Source: Pseudeuparius sepicola
Taxonomy: Eukaryota; Arthropoda; Insecta; Coleoptera; Anthribidae
Reading direction: 5' to 3'
NCBI GenBank assembly: GCA_963920635.1
Contig: OY987298.1
Coordinates: 106,273,309 to 106,337,308 of the forward strand
Length of the DNA: 64,000 nt
Under the pieces are notes generated by a model. That model was not told where the DNA came from. It saw only the letters and a list, made by a program, of their open reading frames with translations, and ran no database searches. Position 1 is the first letter of the stretch. Every line of letters starts with the position of its first letter. Made by a program: the position numbers and the translations under genes. Shown here piece after piece: positions 35,901-50,900 of the stretch.

Positions 35901-38900
35901 TTGACAGAAAAAATAATTTTTAAAAATAATTCGGGATAGATTCCAGGGTCGTAACAAACTTCTGATCACAGGAATATCTATACCTACTAATATGTATTAA
36001 GGTTGGTTCGTGATACACGCGCACCATCTATGAGATGAGGAATATACTAAACAAATGGCGGGTTATTTGAAAAGCTCCTCCTATCATTTAATTAAGTACT
36101 ATTCATTTAAGAGGGGGTTGCCGACAGCGAAAGTGACGTTGATTTCGTATTTTTTTAAGTTGTATAGCATAAAATCTAATAACATTTTACCTGGCAAAAA
36201 TTTAGTACAAACATCTCTGTCTTCATTTTAATCATACTTAAGATCTTAAAAGCACATGCACTGTAATTATTATTTTTCCCAAGGTATTCATAACCTATAA
36301 AACAAAACACTGCTTGTAAGATCTTATGATTAAAATGAAGACAGAGATGTTTGTACTAAATTTTGGCCGAGTAGAATGTTATTAGATTTTATGCTATACA
36401 ACTTAAAGAATACGAAATCTAACGTCACTTTCGCTGTCGGCAACCCACTCTTAAGGCTGCTATTATTGTCAACTCGTAACTTAAACTATTCGATCATGGC
36501 ATTCATATTTACGCCGAATAAATTTTCTTAGAGAAGGCAAGCAGGCATGCACTGTTTCAGTTTACTATTAAAAAACACTCCGCCCATGAGTTCCCATCAT
36601 TTTTCTTTAATTTGACATAAATCATAACCTAAATACAAAAAAAAACTCTAATTTGGCTTATAGTTTCTATGGAAATCTAAAATTTTCAAGGGGGAAAAGG
36701 ATAGAAAATAATCTAGCTATCTCTATAATGCCCCATATCGGCGGATAATGACACTAATGACTTTATTTTCTCAACTCTCCCTATCCGGGAGCCCTAGTCT
36801 AGAGTAGGCAGTATATTGTAGCACAGTAGGTACCAAATAGCTGCAGCAGCCTGACTCTCTTAAATATTTTCAAGACTCCCGAGCTTCAATTTACTTCTAC
36901 CCAGCTTATTTTCAGCTCACGACGGCTCTGTTATAATCAATTGTTACGATGCGTCAGATTGTCTCCAACAGAGTCGTACCCGTTCGCGTTTTCGTACTAA
37001 ACTCTATTCAAACTAAACGCAAGAGAAACATAAACACAAATTATTGCACGACTAGAGCGTGATACGCACGTGATCGGCTTGGTATTGGCTAGCCGGCAAT
37101 AAAGTCTGACCCGGCGGGCGACTGCAGCGAGTCGGTGTTTCTTACAGAGGTGTATTGAGTTGCAAGTGGACCTTTATTTTTTACGATATAATTCTTTCGC
37201 TGTTTATTAATTGTTGGAGCTACGATTTGTGTTAACAGTAGACATTTGCAGGTAAGTGAATGACATACATACATTTTCAAGAAGTCTAGGTGTGCCATGA
37301 AAGTTTGTTTTTAAAGTTCTTAATACGTGGGCATATTATTTTAATCCATTTAATTTTTAATTGGGTTTTTCGCCACCAAACTGATTGAAAGACAACTTTT
37401 TCAAGTTGCCTCGAAAATTCATAAATTCTTAACACTGAATGAACGAAACTTTAAACGTGTAACTCAAAAAATAACTTCAACAAATTTGTTTTCTGAGCTT
37501 TCGCAGAATAAATCTTCCTCCTTTCTCAAAGATCATGTCACATCAAAGTGAAGTGACAGAAAGGAGGAAGATTTATTCTCCGAAAGCTCAGAAAACAAAT
37601 TTGTTGAAGTTATTTTTTGAGTTACACGTTTAAAGTTTCGTTCATTCAGTGTTAAGAATTTATGAATTTTCGAGGCAACTTGAAAAAGTTGTCTCTCAAT
37701 CAGTTTGGTGGCGAAAAACCCAATTAAAAATTAAATGGATCTGTTTGCGCCACAAATAAATTTTAGAAAATATATTATTTTAATATTTTATAAGTATTAT
37801 AAAATTCATAGAGATCGTCCTTAATGCGACCCTGCCTCGTATTAGCCCTCAGAATTGTTCACGTGCTTCCATCGTGTAAATGTTTACGCGCCACTTGCAT
37901 TTATTTTGAATAGAGTGCACATAGTTGTATAAACAATTCAGTTAATTGTGTACATAGCTTTTCGTTTCATTTAGTGTCGACAAATAATTTTATTTTTCTC
38001 TACCGTGTTTCCCTGAATCTATTAAATACGGTCCTCTGCGGTTTTATACTACCTAACGAAGAATGACTTTGACATGGACGATTGATATTTGCTGGGAGTC
38101 CAACAAAGGTTGGCGATCCTAGTTATTCTGCTGTTATATAAACTACAATTCAGGAGTATCATACACGTCATCAATTTACGTCCTGAATCAAGCAAATCGA
38201 GGCTACAGCCTCCAGTGCCGTATATTTAAAAAGGGAACAGTTATAGTTATAAACGCAACCAGATAAACCAATGAATAAAGAACCCCAGGAAGGAGTCAAA
38301 GCTCTATTGGCATTATAGAAAGACCAAGTTTTGACAAAATATTTTTACATCTGACACAGTGATAGTAATAGGTGCCAGTAGGTGGTGCTTCGACACTTTT
38401 TCCAGTTATTATGCTTGCACGGCTTGTGGTTCTTCCCTGATTACCAAAACTAAATATTTGAAGATAATAATCCATCGGTAAGTAATTTTGTAATTTAAAT
38501 TAACCATGCACAAAGTGGCATACGCGTTTCTGTACTACTACTTATTCATAATTGGAAATTTAAAATTAGAATTGCTTTATTATCAAGGATTCCTATACTT
38601 AAAGACATAAACGTGGCTTATAAGTAATTTTTGGCCTGCATATATTGTACTGCCTTATAATTTTTGGCCTGTATCTATTGTACCTACTGATTTTACGAAA
38701 AATGAAGATTTCTGCCTCGGTTAGTTTGTTGCAACAAATCAAAGGTACAGGCCACTGTGAAACCGGAAACGGCATTCCGCCATATTCAGGAACTATCTCG
38801 GTCGCGTGTTAATCCCAAACATGCTCCAAATTTTTATTCATATTTATAAAATAAGGCGTTTTACCACAGATCTAAGTATATAGTGAATCTTTACTTTTAT

Positions 38901-41900
38901 ATACAGCGTGATCAGTTAAGGGCGGCTCTCGGCCATTTCTCGGGAACTATGCAAGTTAGAAAGATGCGGTAAAAAAATTGTTAATAAATGTGACCCAAAT
39001 AATTTCAATCAAAATGTTTTCAAGTTCCTTCGTTTGCCGCCAGGGGGCGAATTTACCATTTGAAATTTTTGAGAAAATCGAACAAATATGGACATTTTCT
39101 GAATGGCGCCCCCTAGCGTTGAACATACTTATTAATTTGTCAATGTCAAAAGGCGGTAAATTCTCCTTAAAACACTTTAATATGAACTAAGTATTTTACT
39201 TATATTTTACTGTTCCTAGAAAACTGCTAGTCTGAAGTCTGACTATCCAGTGATAACAGGGGTATTTTGGCAACTATGTATGTAGCTAACTAAGAGGGTG
39301 TCATAAATACAAAAGATAAGTAAGCATAGGTACAACTCAATCCAAAATTAAAATTTTAACCACATCCATTAATAATTTATCGAACACAAGGAAGTTATAT
39401 TGACTGCTTATTTAATACTATCAACGATATATAGGAATAGATGACTCACGCTAATACAAATAACACGGTTCTATTTTGCTTTTACATTAGCGAGTCGAGG
39501 GGAAGAAGACTTGTAGTCCATGGATATTAGCATAATTAGAAAAACAAATTTATAAAGTTTTGATATATGAATATTATACTCACCAAAGGGAGAGTTTTTA
39601 AAATCAAAATTGTTCTTAAGTTATAAATGTGTAGTCTTGGCAAAATTATATGATTGCAGTATTTAGAATTAGCGACTATTGTGAACAATCCAAGAAAGAC
39701 AACATTATTGCAGACATTGTCAGTGATGACGCGTGTGGATTTTTCTTAGTTGAATCGTTCTTTAATAATAGACCGCGAGATAGTGACAGATTTTTGGACG
39801 TGATTTTACTCAGTATGCCTTGCAAAGGGCATTATGTGGCACATATTCTCACAATAATAAGGTATGAATCAGAGAGTCATCCTGGGTTCTTCATGTGAAA
39901 AACTGAGTTTTCAATTATTCGAAAAATATGGGTTTTGATATGATTTTAGTCAGGCTGCCATGTGTATTATAATGAAGTTCAAAATAGAAACTTTCTCGGG
40001 AAACCATAGGGATACCGTTAACTTGGACCCAAAGGGGTACTATTGTCACGTGAACTTGTATTTTAATACTTAATTTTTCCACGTTTATGAACAGGCTGCC
40101 AATGATAAGTACCTACCTATGTAAGTTCTTGTCATAAAACTGCTGAAGAAAATATCGCATACCGTTTGCGTATGTCATGTTACATCGAATAAATGGTTTA
40201 AATGATAAAATAACATTCAATTTGAACTGTACTTGGACATGCGCAAATGGTATGCCATTCTTTTTTTCAGCAGTTTCATAACAAGAACTTGCGCATACTT
40301 CTCATTGGCAGCCTGTTCAGAAACGTGGAAACATTAATTATTAAAATACAAGATCACGTGACAATAATAGCCCTTTGGACCCACGCTAATGGTTTGCCTA
40401 TGGTTTTCCGAGGAATTTTCTATTTTGAACTTCATTATAAAACACATGGCAGCCTGATTAGAATCATACCAAAATGCATATTTTTTCGAATAAATGAAAA
40501 CTCACTTTTCCATATGAAGAACCCAGGATGACTATCTGATTCATACGTTATTATTGTGAGAATATACGCAACATAATGCCCTTTGAAAGGCATACTGAGT
40601 AAAATCACGTCCAAAAATCGGTCACTATCTCCCGGTTCATAAGGAATATGCGCAATTTACACAGCATAGTTTTTTACAATTTGCCGTTCAGATCGGAATT
40701 TATTACATTTATGAAACAAGCAACAGGTAATGTGAAAAGATGAATGTAGGTATTGTTCCAGAGACGTACAATCATCATACGCAATTTATAAGAATCGATG
40801 TCTGTTTCACACTTTTTTTAAATAATATCGACATGTTTAAAATTTGTACATCAGGTACTGATGAGAAAGATGCTAAGGGGGATTTTATTACAGAGTTATA
40901 TGATTAATTTTATTCTAGTACTTAGTAAGAAAAATTGAAATTCGATTGAGTGAACAAGGCCCATTTTAGGTATTTATCAACGCTATAGGCGCGGCTGTGA
41001 CACCACATCATAATTTTTTGGAAAATGAAAACAACACGCACAAACGTTTAATAAGAAGAAAAGTCTTAATAGTATCGTAGATGTTTTCAACAATGCAAAG
41101 TCAACCACTAAAGAAAAAGGTTTGTACTGGATCTGTACAAACTTCAACCATCAGAAGGCAGCCTTAGTGCTTGCTTGTTTTAATACATATTATATTTTAG
41201 ATAGCTCTACCTCATGGGTGGCGTGGAAAGGAGCAGCAACATTAAAATGAGTAAAAAATATTAAAAACGGAACAAAAATATTACACACAAAAATATGTTT
41301 TCGACTATATTTTGCAGTATTATATCTGTCGCGTACATACTTCGATCATTAAATCACTTTTGGAACTTGGAACTATAATCCAGAAGGCCACCTGTGTTGG
41401 TTTTCCCCTCTTTTCAATCGGTTATTGCTCGAAATGCATTGTATAAAATAAAATAGGTAAAATAACATTTTTTGTATAAAATTTTATATAAGAATAAGGT
41501 GTAAAATTTTCTGTTCGACCAATGGTTTCTGAGAAAAACGAGAAAAAGTTCCGCAATGCGTGTTAAGAACTCTTTTGATTTTAAAAACCCTCCCTTTGAT
41601 GCGTATAATGTCCAAGTGACTTATAATTTTTTCTATTCGGCTATTTTAGGTCTAGTATAAACAGACTAGAGGTAATTTGATTACATTGGCATTTCTTAAA
41701 TTCAGTTTTTCCTATATTTTGTAATGCAAAATAAATAGTTTTTTGACAAAAAATAAAATAGGTTATGAGTCCAATGGTTTTTTACAAATGCTGAAAAATG
41801 ACTCGGCTCAGCTGAAAAAAAATTATTTTCTACTTTCTAGTACAATTTGGTTTTAAAAGCAACCCACTGTTTATTTACAAAAATTTAAATTTACTTTTTA

Positions 41901-44900
41901 TTTTTTAGGTTTAGTCTTAATTAATTATTTTAATTTCATATAATAATTAGAAAAACAGATTGTGGCATCCGCCATACGAGCATGACGTTACGAACTTATC
42001 GTATTTTACTCGTCAAACACTTTCATTTGATACCCATGTCAAGGAAGTTGTGAAGAAAAAGATAATACCCCATATTATGGCGTCCACCATTTTGGATTCA
42101 GAATGACGACAAGCAGATTATCATATTGTAATGAAAAATGCCTCTAAATTTTAAGTTTCAGTATTCCACTTACAATTTTATAATTTTTTTATAATTAGTT
42201 TGGAGGCATTTTCCGTTACATCTTTGTTGGCCTGAGGCCCCCAGGCCCCATTTTCTTTTAGTTTTTATTGTTTTCCCTGTAGAGCTTCCATGGGTTTTCT
42301 AGAAATTGACTAGAACTTGATGGTTTGTGCAACTGTCATTGGCCAGGAATATTCTAGAGTAGTCTCCAGGCTTCCATTTGAATATATAAGCCCTGGGAAT
42401 TGGGCCTGAGGAAAGTTATAACGCGATTTTAGTGCGATTTTTGGATCTGATAGAATATTCTTGGTCAGTCAGTGACAGTATCTGACAAGTTTATTTGTGA
42501 AGGCCAAACAATAAAGGTGGTAACCAAGGCAACGAGTATGGACTGTGATTGTTGAGATACCTACAGTACATTTGGTGTCAGAAGCGCGATTTTAAAAGGA
42601 CCCCGAGGTGAATGCCCGCAACGAGAAAACAAACCGCAATGGAGATGGAAAAGTTTATGGAAATGTTTTTGAAGAAATGAAGAACGAATTCAAAAAGAAG
42701 GAAGAGGAAATGAAGAACGAATTAAAAAAGAACGAACAAGAAAGACGCAAGAATGAAGAAGAAATACGCAAGAATGAAGAAGAAACTTGAAGCAAGAAAC
42801 TTGAAGCAAGAAACTTGAAGCAAGAAAAACTGGTGAGCGAGCTTAAAGTAGGGATTAAAACTGGACGAGATGAAACCAACATGAAATTAGAAGAGATTCA
42901 AATGGAATTACAGAAGAAAATTACCAACTTTGAAGAGGTTGTTGAAGCAGAAATAACCCAAATGAAGACATAAATTAAGATGGAAATACAAACCGAACTT
43001 GACAAATTAAAAACGAGATTTGACAGCAGTGAAGGAAGAATGGAACAGCTGAAGGCGAGAATGAATCAGCTGTCTCTACAGTATGTATCAAAATTAGAAG
43101 TAGACATGACCACATTGACCACATCCTCTATTAAAATGAAGCCTCCCAAATTTGATGGAAAAGTGACATGGAGCACTTACCTTAACCAGTTTGAAGCTTC
43201 TGCAGAAGGAAACTTCTGAACAGGAGAAGAGAAAGCCCGGAATTTGAAGTTATGTCTACGATGTGAGGCCACCGAAGTGTTGCGAGCGATACCGGCCGAC
43301 GCTCAGCATGATTATAGTTCCCTGGTTAGAGCCCTCGAAATGCGATATGGGGAAGCCCATCTGCAACAGGTATACCAGGCGCAACTGAAAGGTAGACGAC
43401 AACGCACCGATGAAACCCTGCAACAATTTGAAGCCGACATTGCCCGCCTGGTAAATCTGGCCTATCCATCGGCCCCAGTCTAATTCTGGGAACAAATTTC
43501 GGTAAGCGGCTTTATAGATGGCGTGCACGACAGCGAGACTAGCCAAGCACTTCGTCTGATCCGCCACAAAAACATCTCAGAGGCCTTGGCGCACGCTTTG
43601 GAATTTGAAGCCGCCACGCAGGCAGCACGTAGCAATAGGTTAAGACAGGTGCGACCCCAAAACAGAGGCAGTACCAGTAATGCCTACGTAGAACAAATGT
43701 TACAGGATATCCAGAACATCCTTTCACGTGCTACCACCTCCAAAGACGGTATGGGCGTTTCGAAGAAGTACATCACCGAGCTGTTGGAACTGCAGAGTTG
43801 AGGGGCATTTGAAACACCAGTGCCCCAATCCTGTTGATGGTGAGAAGCAGGAAAACTCCGAGTAGCCAGCTTTGAGGGCCTAAAGCACCACCACCAAACT
43901 ACATCGTGGAATTGGCAAATGGTGAAGAAATTCGAGTTATAGGAGAGCACTACGCCTTTATAACCATAGGCTATACTTCAGTGTTAGCCGCGAAAGGCAT
44001 GATAACCTAAATATGTGGTATTAAAATAACTAACCTTCACATCTTCACTATCATGCACCGCAGACTATTTAAATGGACTGTACCTACAGTGTACAGGCTA
44101 CTGACCCAAGTAAATCGTGTCAACTACAAGTTTCCTTTAAAACCGATTTGTAGAGATACACAATAAAAATCTAAATGTTACAAAGCTAGTATGTGGTATT
44201 AGAGCAAAAAACGATTTCTTAAGAATTATCCAACCCCACACCTGACACCACTTTCCCGTTCTTATCCAAAAATATCAGGGAACACTGGGAACAGTAGTTG
44301 ACATCGTGGACAGACGATTCGAATTGTATGTTCTCAGGTGAAGCTGAAGCTGAAGCCCGTGCAGAACCTGCCAAAGCACCACAGAAGGGTGGAAAACCGC
44401 GGAAGCTCACTAATCAGTTCAACTTTTGTGAACGGGCAGCACTCACATACAACAATCCAGTCAGAGTAAGTACCTATACCTTTAACCTAAACATATTTAA
44501 TTTTAGAATAGCGATTGTGATACTCACCCCGATATGATGGTAGTTGACTAGCGGTATTGTACAGGGTGATTCACAAGTTACTTACTTTTAGTGTGGGCCT
44601 AATGGTGTATAACGGAAACACAGGGATAGTTTAATATGTGTATTAAGATTAAATACGAATCAGTACATTCAGTTAACAAAATTAAGTTTAAGAGGAAGTT
44701 CAAGAACATCTGAAATAATTAAATAATAATTGATTTTAAAAATCTATGATTTCGCATAACGCTACACTCAAGATATCCGAAGTATGAACCCTTATTATGT
44801 AACACAATCCAAACGTTTTAAAAGGTACACTGTTAAAAAATCGAATTTAAAATAGGACACAAAACAATACCTATGTCAAAATGGCACGAATACATAAACT

Positions 44901-47900
44901 ATGGCAATAAAATGTCACACTTTTAGATTAAAAGTACAAAAATTGCAAAAGATTCCCAAATATAATAATATTAATTGATTTCTCTGTACAGCATTGATTA
45001 ATCTCCCAGTAAAACTGGCATAAGGAAGCAATTCAAAATTACTCGAAATTTCTGACATAAAAGTTCAATTAAAACAAAATTCTGAATTCAACGGCAAAAT
45101 AATTTGACTATACATAGTTACCCTTTCAAATCTCCAATAAAAGTTACAAAATTATTTTACTTTGAATAAAATAAAAACTCTTGAAATCTACAGTAGAATA
45201 AGATGGTTCAAAATAAATTCCCAAAAACCATTTATAAAAGTTAAATAAATATAAATATAAAATGCACAATAATTCAATTTCTCTGAAAGTTTTCAACATA
45301 ATTTCAAAATTGAAAATAAAAGGCAACTCAAACACAAAGGAATCAAAACAAAAATATCTTACTCTTTGCTCAGTCCAACTTACTTAGGTGTTTAGAAGAA
45401 CACTTCTTTCTTGATTTTTGCCATCAGGGATTTCAGTAGCAACTGGGCGATGGTCTGCGGCCGGCTAGCCGCGGTGGCGGCTAGCAGGACTCGCAAATCT
45501 GGTTTTGGTCGGTTTTTACTCATATTTGCGGCGCGCGTCTCAACCGAGTTTCCGTAGAAGCGAAAAGTTTTTACAATAAAATTGGGGCTACGTCACAGAA
45601 TATCTGCCTACCGTCCTGCGCATTATGCTACTGTGCTTCGCCGCGTTTAACCTTGATAGCCTTTTAGCAAATTCGATGCGCGTTCCTTAGGCAGGCCTCT
45701 CCGTGAGATGTGGAAAGTTTTTAATTCTTTATATCTGGAAATGTGGGAGCTCCACAGACTTACTGTGTGGAATATAGTGACATTGAAATTCCTGACTTGA
45801 GGGGCCCGCTGGGCACTACACGATTACTTAGTTACTTCAGTATCCCACCAGAGCTAATAACACATATTTACTTCCCAGGGGCAAGAGACCCAAACGATTC
45901 CACCGCCGATGGCAACGTTCTCTGCCAACGTTCTGCAGTGGGTCATCTATGACGGGTATCAACGAGACTTTGAGCAACAGCAACTGGAAAAAGAGCTGGA
46001 GCGCGAGCGAAAGGAGCGTGATAAGGCCCCCGTGGGAAGGCAGCAGGTGCAAGCTCGGAAAGGACCGGCTGGTCGGGCCCAGCTCAGCGAAGCTGTGCAA
46101 GGTCGCGTGCTCGAATGCTGGCGCGTACTTGAGAGAATGGTCAATCAGAATACGTACGATGACATCGCCAAAGGTAATTTTTGTTGCTCGGGCTTCTTAA
46201 AAAATATATCACATTTTTCTGGTGCTCCAAATCATATAGGTACTCCTATTCTGGGACGCCCCTGATGACAGCCTTTTGTTTATAAAAGGAATTACATTAG
46301 ATAGGCGTTGTAGTTGCATATTTTTTTAGTGTTCAATGGGTTTAAGTTGAACGAGTTTATTTTGCTTTAAGATTATCGTTACTGGGATGATCCGGCCGAC
46401 GAGTTTCGTGATGAAGAAGGAACGTTGCTTCCATTGTGGAAATTCACATACGAGAAAACGAAGAAAAACACAATCACGGATATTGAATGGAACCCATATT
46501 ACTACGACCTCTTTGCTGTCTGCTTTGGATTCTGTAAGTGTACCCTATAATCTGATTTTGTAAGGCAATAATTGGCAATTTATTTATAAAGATTAGAAGT
46601 TATTAATCCCTTTTTTTTTAATTGTATGACTCTTTTTGGTTTAGTGGATTTCATGAAGCCGACGCCAGAAGGCGCAGTGTGTCTCTTCACGCTGAAGAAC
46701 CCCTCGTTCCCAGACTACATCTGTATGACAGATTCGGGCGTGATGTGTGTCGACATCCATCCCAAGTACCCTTACATGGTGGTGATAGGTGTCTATGATG
46801 GAAGCGTGCAGGTGTTCAACGTGCAAAACAATTGCCGGGAACCTGCATACCGTAGCAACAGTGTCAACGACAAACATCGGGACATCGTCTGGGAGGTAAT
46901 GGCTTTGATTGGAATGCATCTTTAAGATTTTCAGCATTATGAAAATTTAAAACTAAATCCACTTTTTCTATTACACAATTATTGGCGTTATGATCTACGA
47001 TAAGATTGTAGTCTCTGTTGTCTGCAATATTTTATAGAGTTTAGTAGACAGATCAACTAGTGGAAATACAAACAGACATCAAACAAATAGGTTTCCCTTC
47101 AAAGTAATTTCAATGGGCTAATTCTACAATTTTTTTAATATCCGGTTGAATGGGATGAGAAGGCTCCACGGTATTTTTAAAAAAGTTTGTCAACCGGGAT
47201 TTACCCGAAAAAATAATAAAATTCAAAAACTTCCGTTAATATTGGGTAAAACGCTGCTCGTATGCCCGCTGTAGTTAGACCAATGATGAAGGGCATTTTC
47301 GCGTCGGCGCCGGTGGCCTTCTCCCAAGGGCGTAGATAGCTTTTTCTTCCGGGGAGGGGGGTAATGGTAATATCTACTATTTATAGTTCGTCTGTTCCCC
47401 AATTTTTAGGTTTTATTGCGATTTTATAGGTGGGTAGGTATGCATAAGTAAAGACTATTATAAAGCCAGATAAAACCAACACTAATAATATATTGAATAA
47501 CAATATAGGTACTACTAAACAAAGAACAATGAAACAAACTCAAAATAAGAAATGATAAAAAATATAAAAATAAAATATATACTTTTTCTTTGATGAAAAC
47601 AGAAACAAAATAAAAAAAGACATTTATAAACTAAAAAAACAGTTAAAATATAAAAAATATATCCACACATAAACCAGTTTTTATAGAACTAAATCTAAAA
47701 TCCTCTTGTTACTATTATTGGCAATTCTGTTTAGCACCGCTTCAGGGCAATGTTTTATATCCCTGTGAATATGCAGAAGCGCCAACCCTACAAGCCTCTC
47801 CTGTCCCATAGTGGACCTCAACCAAGATTTGAGTCCTTGTAAAGATGAAAAACTTCTTTCGGCCGAGGCTACACTTACAGGCAGTGTATACAGAATTTTT

Positions 47901-50900
47901 AAAAGTTCATATATTTTTGGATATATATTAGGATCACACAAAGGAAACGTTTCAGAAACCGAATTTGGCATTATATAGGCGTGTCGTGGTAATAGCCCAG
48001 TGATTAAGGTTCTGGTTTATGGTTTTCTTGGGGGGGGGGGTAATTACCCCCTCTACCCCCCCCCCCCCCGTATCTACGCCCTTGCCTTCTCCTTCTCACA
48101 ATGGAAGTAAAAAAGTATTTTGTGCTTTTTTGTATCAATACCAGTGACAACCCAGAGAATTTAATATGCAATAGTTGGCAGCCGTAATAGTCCAAGAGCC
48201 GGCCGCATGATTTCAACTCTCATAAGATTAATTAAAAAGATGTTATGTAAAATGTAGAGAGTATATTTCTTTACGGAAAATGGCCGCTGTGACGTCATCG
48301 ATATTATTTTCCCAGAAACATACCAGTTTTTCTCTATATATTGAAAGTCCTTATCATTCTCAACAACTTTTATAGGGAAAGATTTTCTGTATCTTTTATT
48401 GTTCAAAATATACAGAATTTTTTCTAATCATTTTTCGAAATCTAGATAGCTATAGAAACAATTGATAGTCAGAAATTATTTAAGAGTATGCTAGGGTGCC
48501 TTGCGCACCTTTAAATTTATTCAACTGGAATATTTTTTAAATTTCTGAATTGCGTTTGTTACTAACTTGTTTGTTATTATTGTTTGTTACAAGGGGCCAG
48601 GAGCCTCGAAATAAACCTTGGCTCAAATCTTGGTAGGGAAAGCGCCTATGCACCTGCCTTTAGAAAAACATCGGTAATGGCCAAGAGGGCTGAGGAAAAT
48701 GTCCTTTAAAAAGCTTCTCTCTGTCCCTCGCGTATTCTGAGTAAACAAATTGAAAAATAGTGTGCAGGACATTTTGAAAGGTAACTTTTTAAGACTTTCA
48801 TTGACAGAAATAAGAACTCTTGGGAGACCAACTCCAGATTTGCAATTATCTCAACCGGAAAAAGTTGCAACTCGCAATTTTTACGCGACACATTTATAGA
48901 AATATGTACGAGAAAAGAACAAGTGGACAAATTAAATGCACTGTTTTGCGTTATTAACATTATCTTAAAAAAATTATTGTTTTATGCACCTTTTATATTA
49001 ATTATGCAAAAATACGTAATTCCTATTAAAAATAGAAAATGAAAGAGCCCCTCCTGCGCATTACACATGAGCCCGCCACTGGTGTGACTAGGGATGTAGT
49101 TGACAAGTGGAGAATTTTTTTTTATTATTACAAGATGTTAATAAATATTTCAAGAAGAAAGTACCATTTTTGTTTATTATATTAGACAATATATTTAAAA
49201 AGGAAAGTTGTTTAAAATCCAAAATACAATATTTCAAACCTGAATTTTTAATTTTATATTTTCATTTCTTTAAGTTGTTTTTATGAAAATCCAAAATGAA
49301 AATCTGTTTTTAAACAAACAACAAAAATGAAATATTAGTTTGTACGATTCTCCATCCATTTCAGAAATTCAACTTTAAAAAAGAAAAACGTAAAATTAAA
49401 AATTCAGATTTCAAATTCAGCATTGGGGCTTTATTTTGTAATATAAACCACTTTCTGTTATAAACATTTTGTCTAGCACCTACTTCTCTCTTGAAACTTT
49501 TTAGGAAGGAATATTCAGCTATTATTATAATAATTACTATTTAATATTTTTAAAGTTTTAATGTTAAAGTTATACCTGTTTCAGTTTTTTATTAAAAACC
49601 ATTTTAAAATAGTAGGTTTTTTAAACCTTAAAGCTATTTCCACTTCAACAGCTACTGGTCTAACCCCTCCAGGGCCGGCTCTAGGCGGGTGCGAACGGTG
49701 CGGCGTACGCGGCCTGCGTTTTGATTGGCCCTGCGCCTCCGAGTCCCGTGTACAGGGTTATCCAGTCAGTAGCGTATTTAAAAGGGCGGGGCCGAAACCA
49801 TTTCAGAATTTGAAAATATTCACTGCAGCTTGAAAATCTGAAGCTATTGGGATTTCCTGAGACTAATTTATTTTCCTTAACATTTCTAACCTGCCTGCGG
49901 CGCATTTTACAGAATTATTTTAAATGCACTTGTTTGAAAGAAATTAACAAAAATTGTTCCTCCCCACCCGAAATTAATTTCTATATACGTCACTGAAGTG
50001 ATCTAAACTCATCGCCCCGGCTTACTTTTTTAAAAAGTGACATGCAAAATATATACCATTCTAGTACCGTACCAATTTTCAAAAATTTTTTCTTAATGGA
50101 TTAAATAATTCCTTGCCGGGACCCCGCACTTTCATCCGGCACCCAGCCCCACAAAAGCTTGTGCCGATCCTGAACCCCCCCGAAAATTTTTGCTAGATAC
50201 GGCCCTGCGGCCACACATAAGTGCACGACCACAAGGCGGGCGGCGGACCGGAGAGCAGGGCGGAAAGCGGAGAGTCGTGCGGATCAGTGAGTGTAATAAT
50301 TTATTAAACTGGTTTTCCAGTAGAGCATGGAAACCCGCCCGAAAACTGCCAACAAAACATAATTTTTGGATCAGTGCAGTACCGAGTTTTATGTTTTATC
50401 ATCAGAATATGCTTTCGAATAAAATAAAACATAACTGGCAACGGTGAACGGTGGTGCATGACTGCGGGCACCATGGAAATTAATTTCTATATACGTCACT
50501 GAAGTGATATAAGATCTAAACTCATTGCCCCGGCTTATTTTTTTAAAAAGTGACATGCAAAAAATATACCATCAATTCGTATCAATTTTCAAAAATTTGT
50601 TCTTAATGGATTAAATAATTCCTTGCCGGGACCCCGCACTTTCATCCGGCACCCAGCCCCACAAAAGCTTGTGCCGATCCTGAACCCCCCCCCCCACAAA
50701 AAAAATTTTCGCTAGATAGGGCCCTGCCACACAGTCAGCGGATTGTGACAGCTTTGAAAGGCGTATTGCGCAAAGAGGTTTGCAGGAAAGAGGAAACGGA
50801 AACATTGAAAAGTTGAACTTCATAGAAACAGCTATAACAATGTCAATTTCTACATTATTTTTATGTGAAAATTCACAACTCAAATCTCGGATTTTGCAAA

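Noticed and set aside
45837..46200. Extra frames on both strands around dynein exon 6
   Set aside because: Shadows of the exon; only the frame with matching phase and family motifs was kept.
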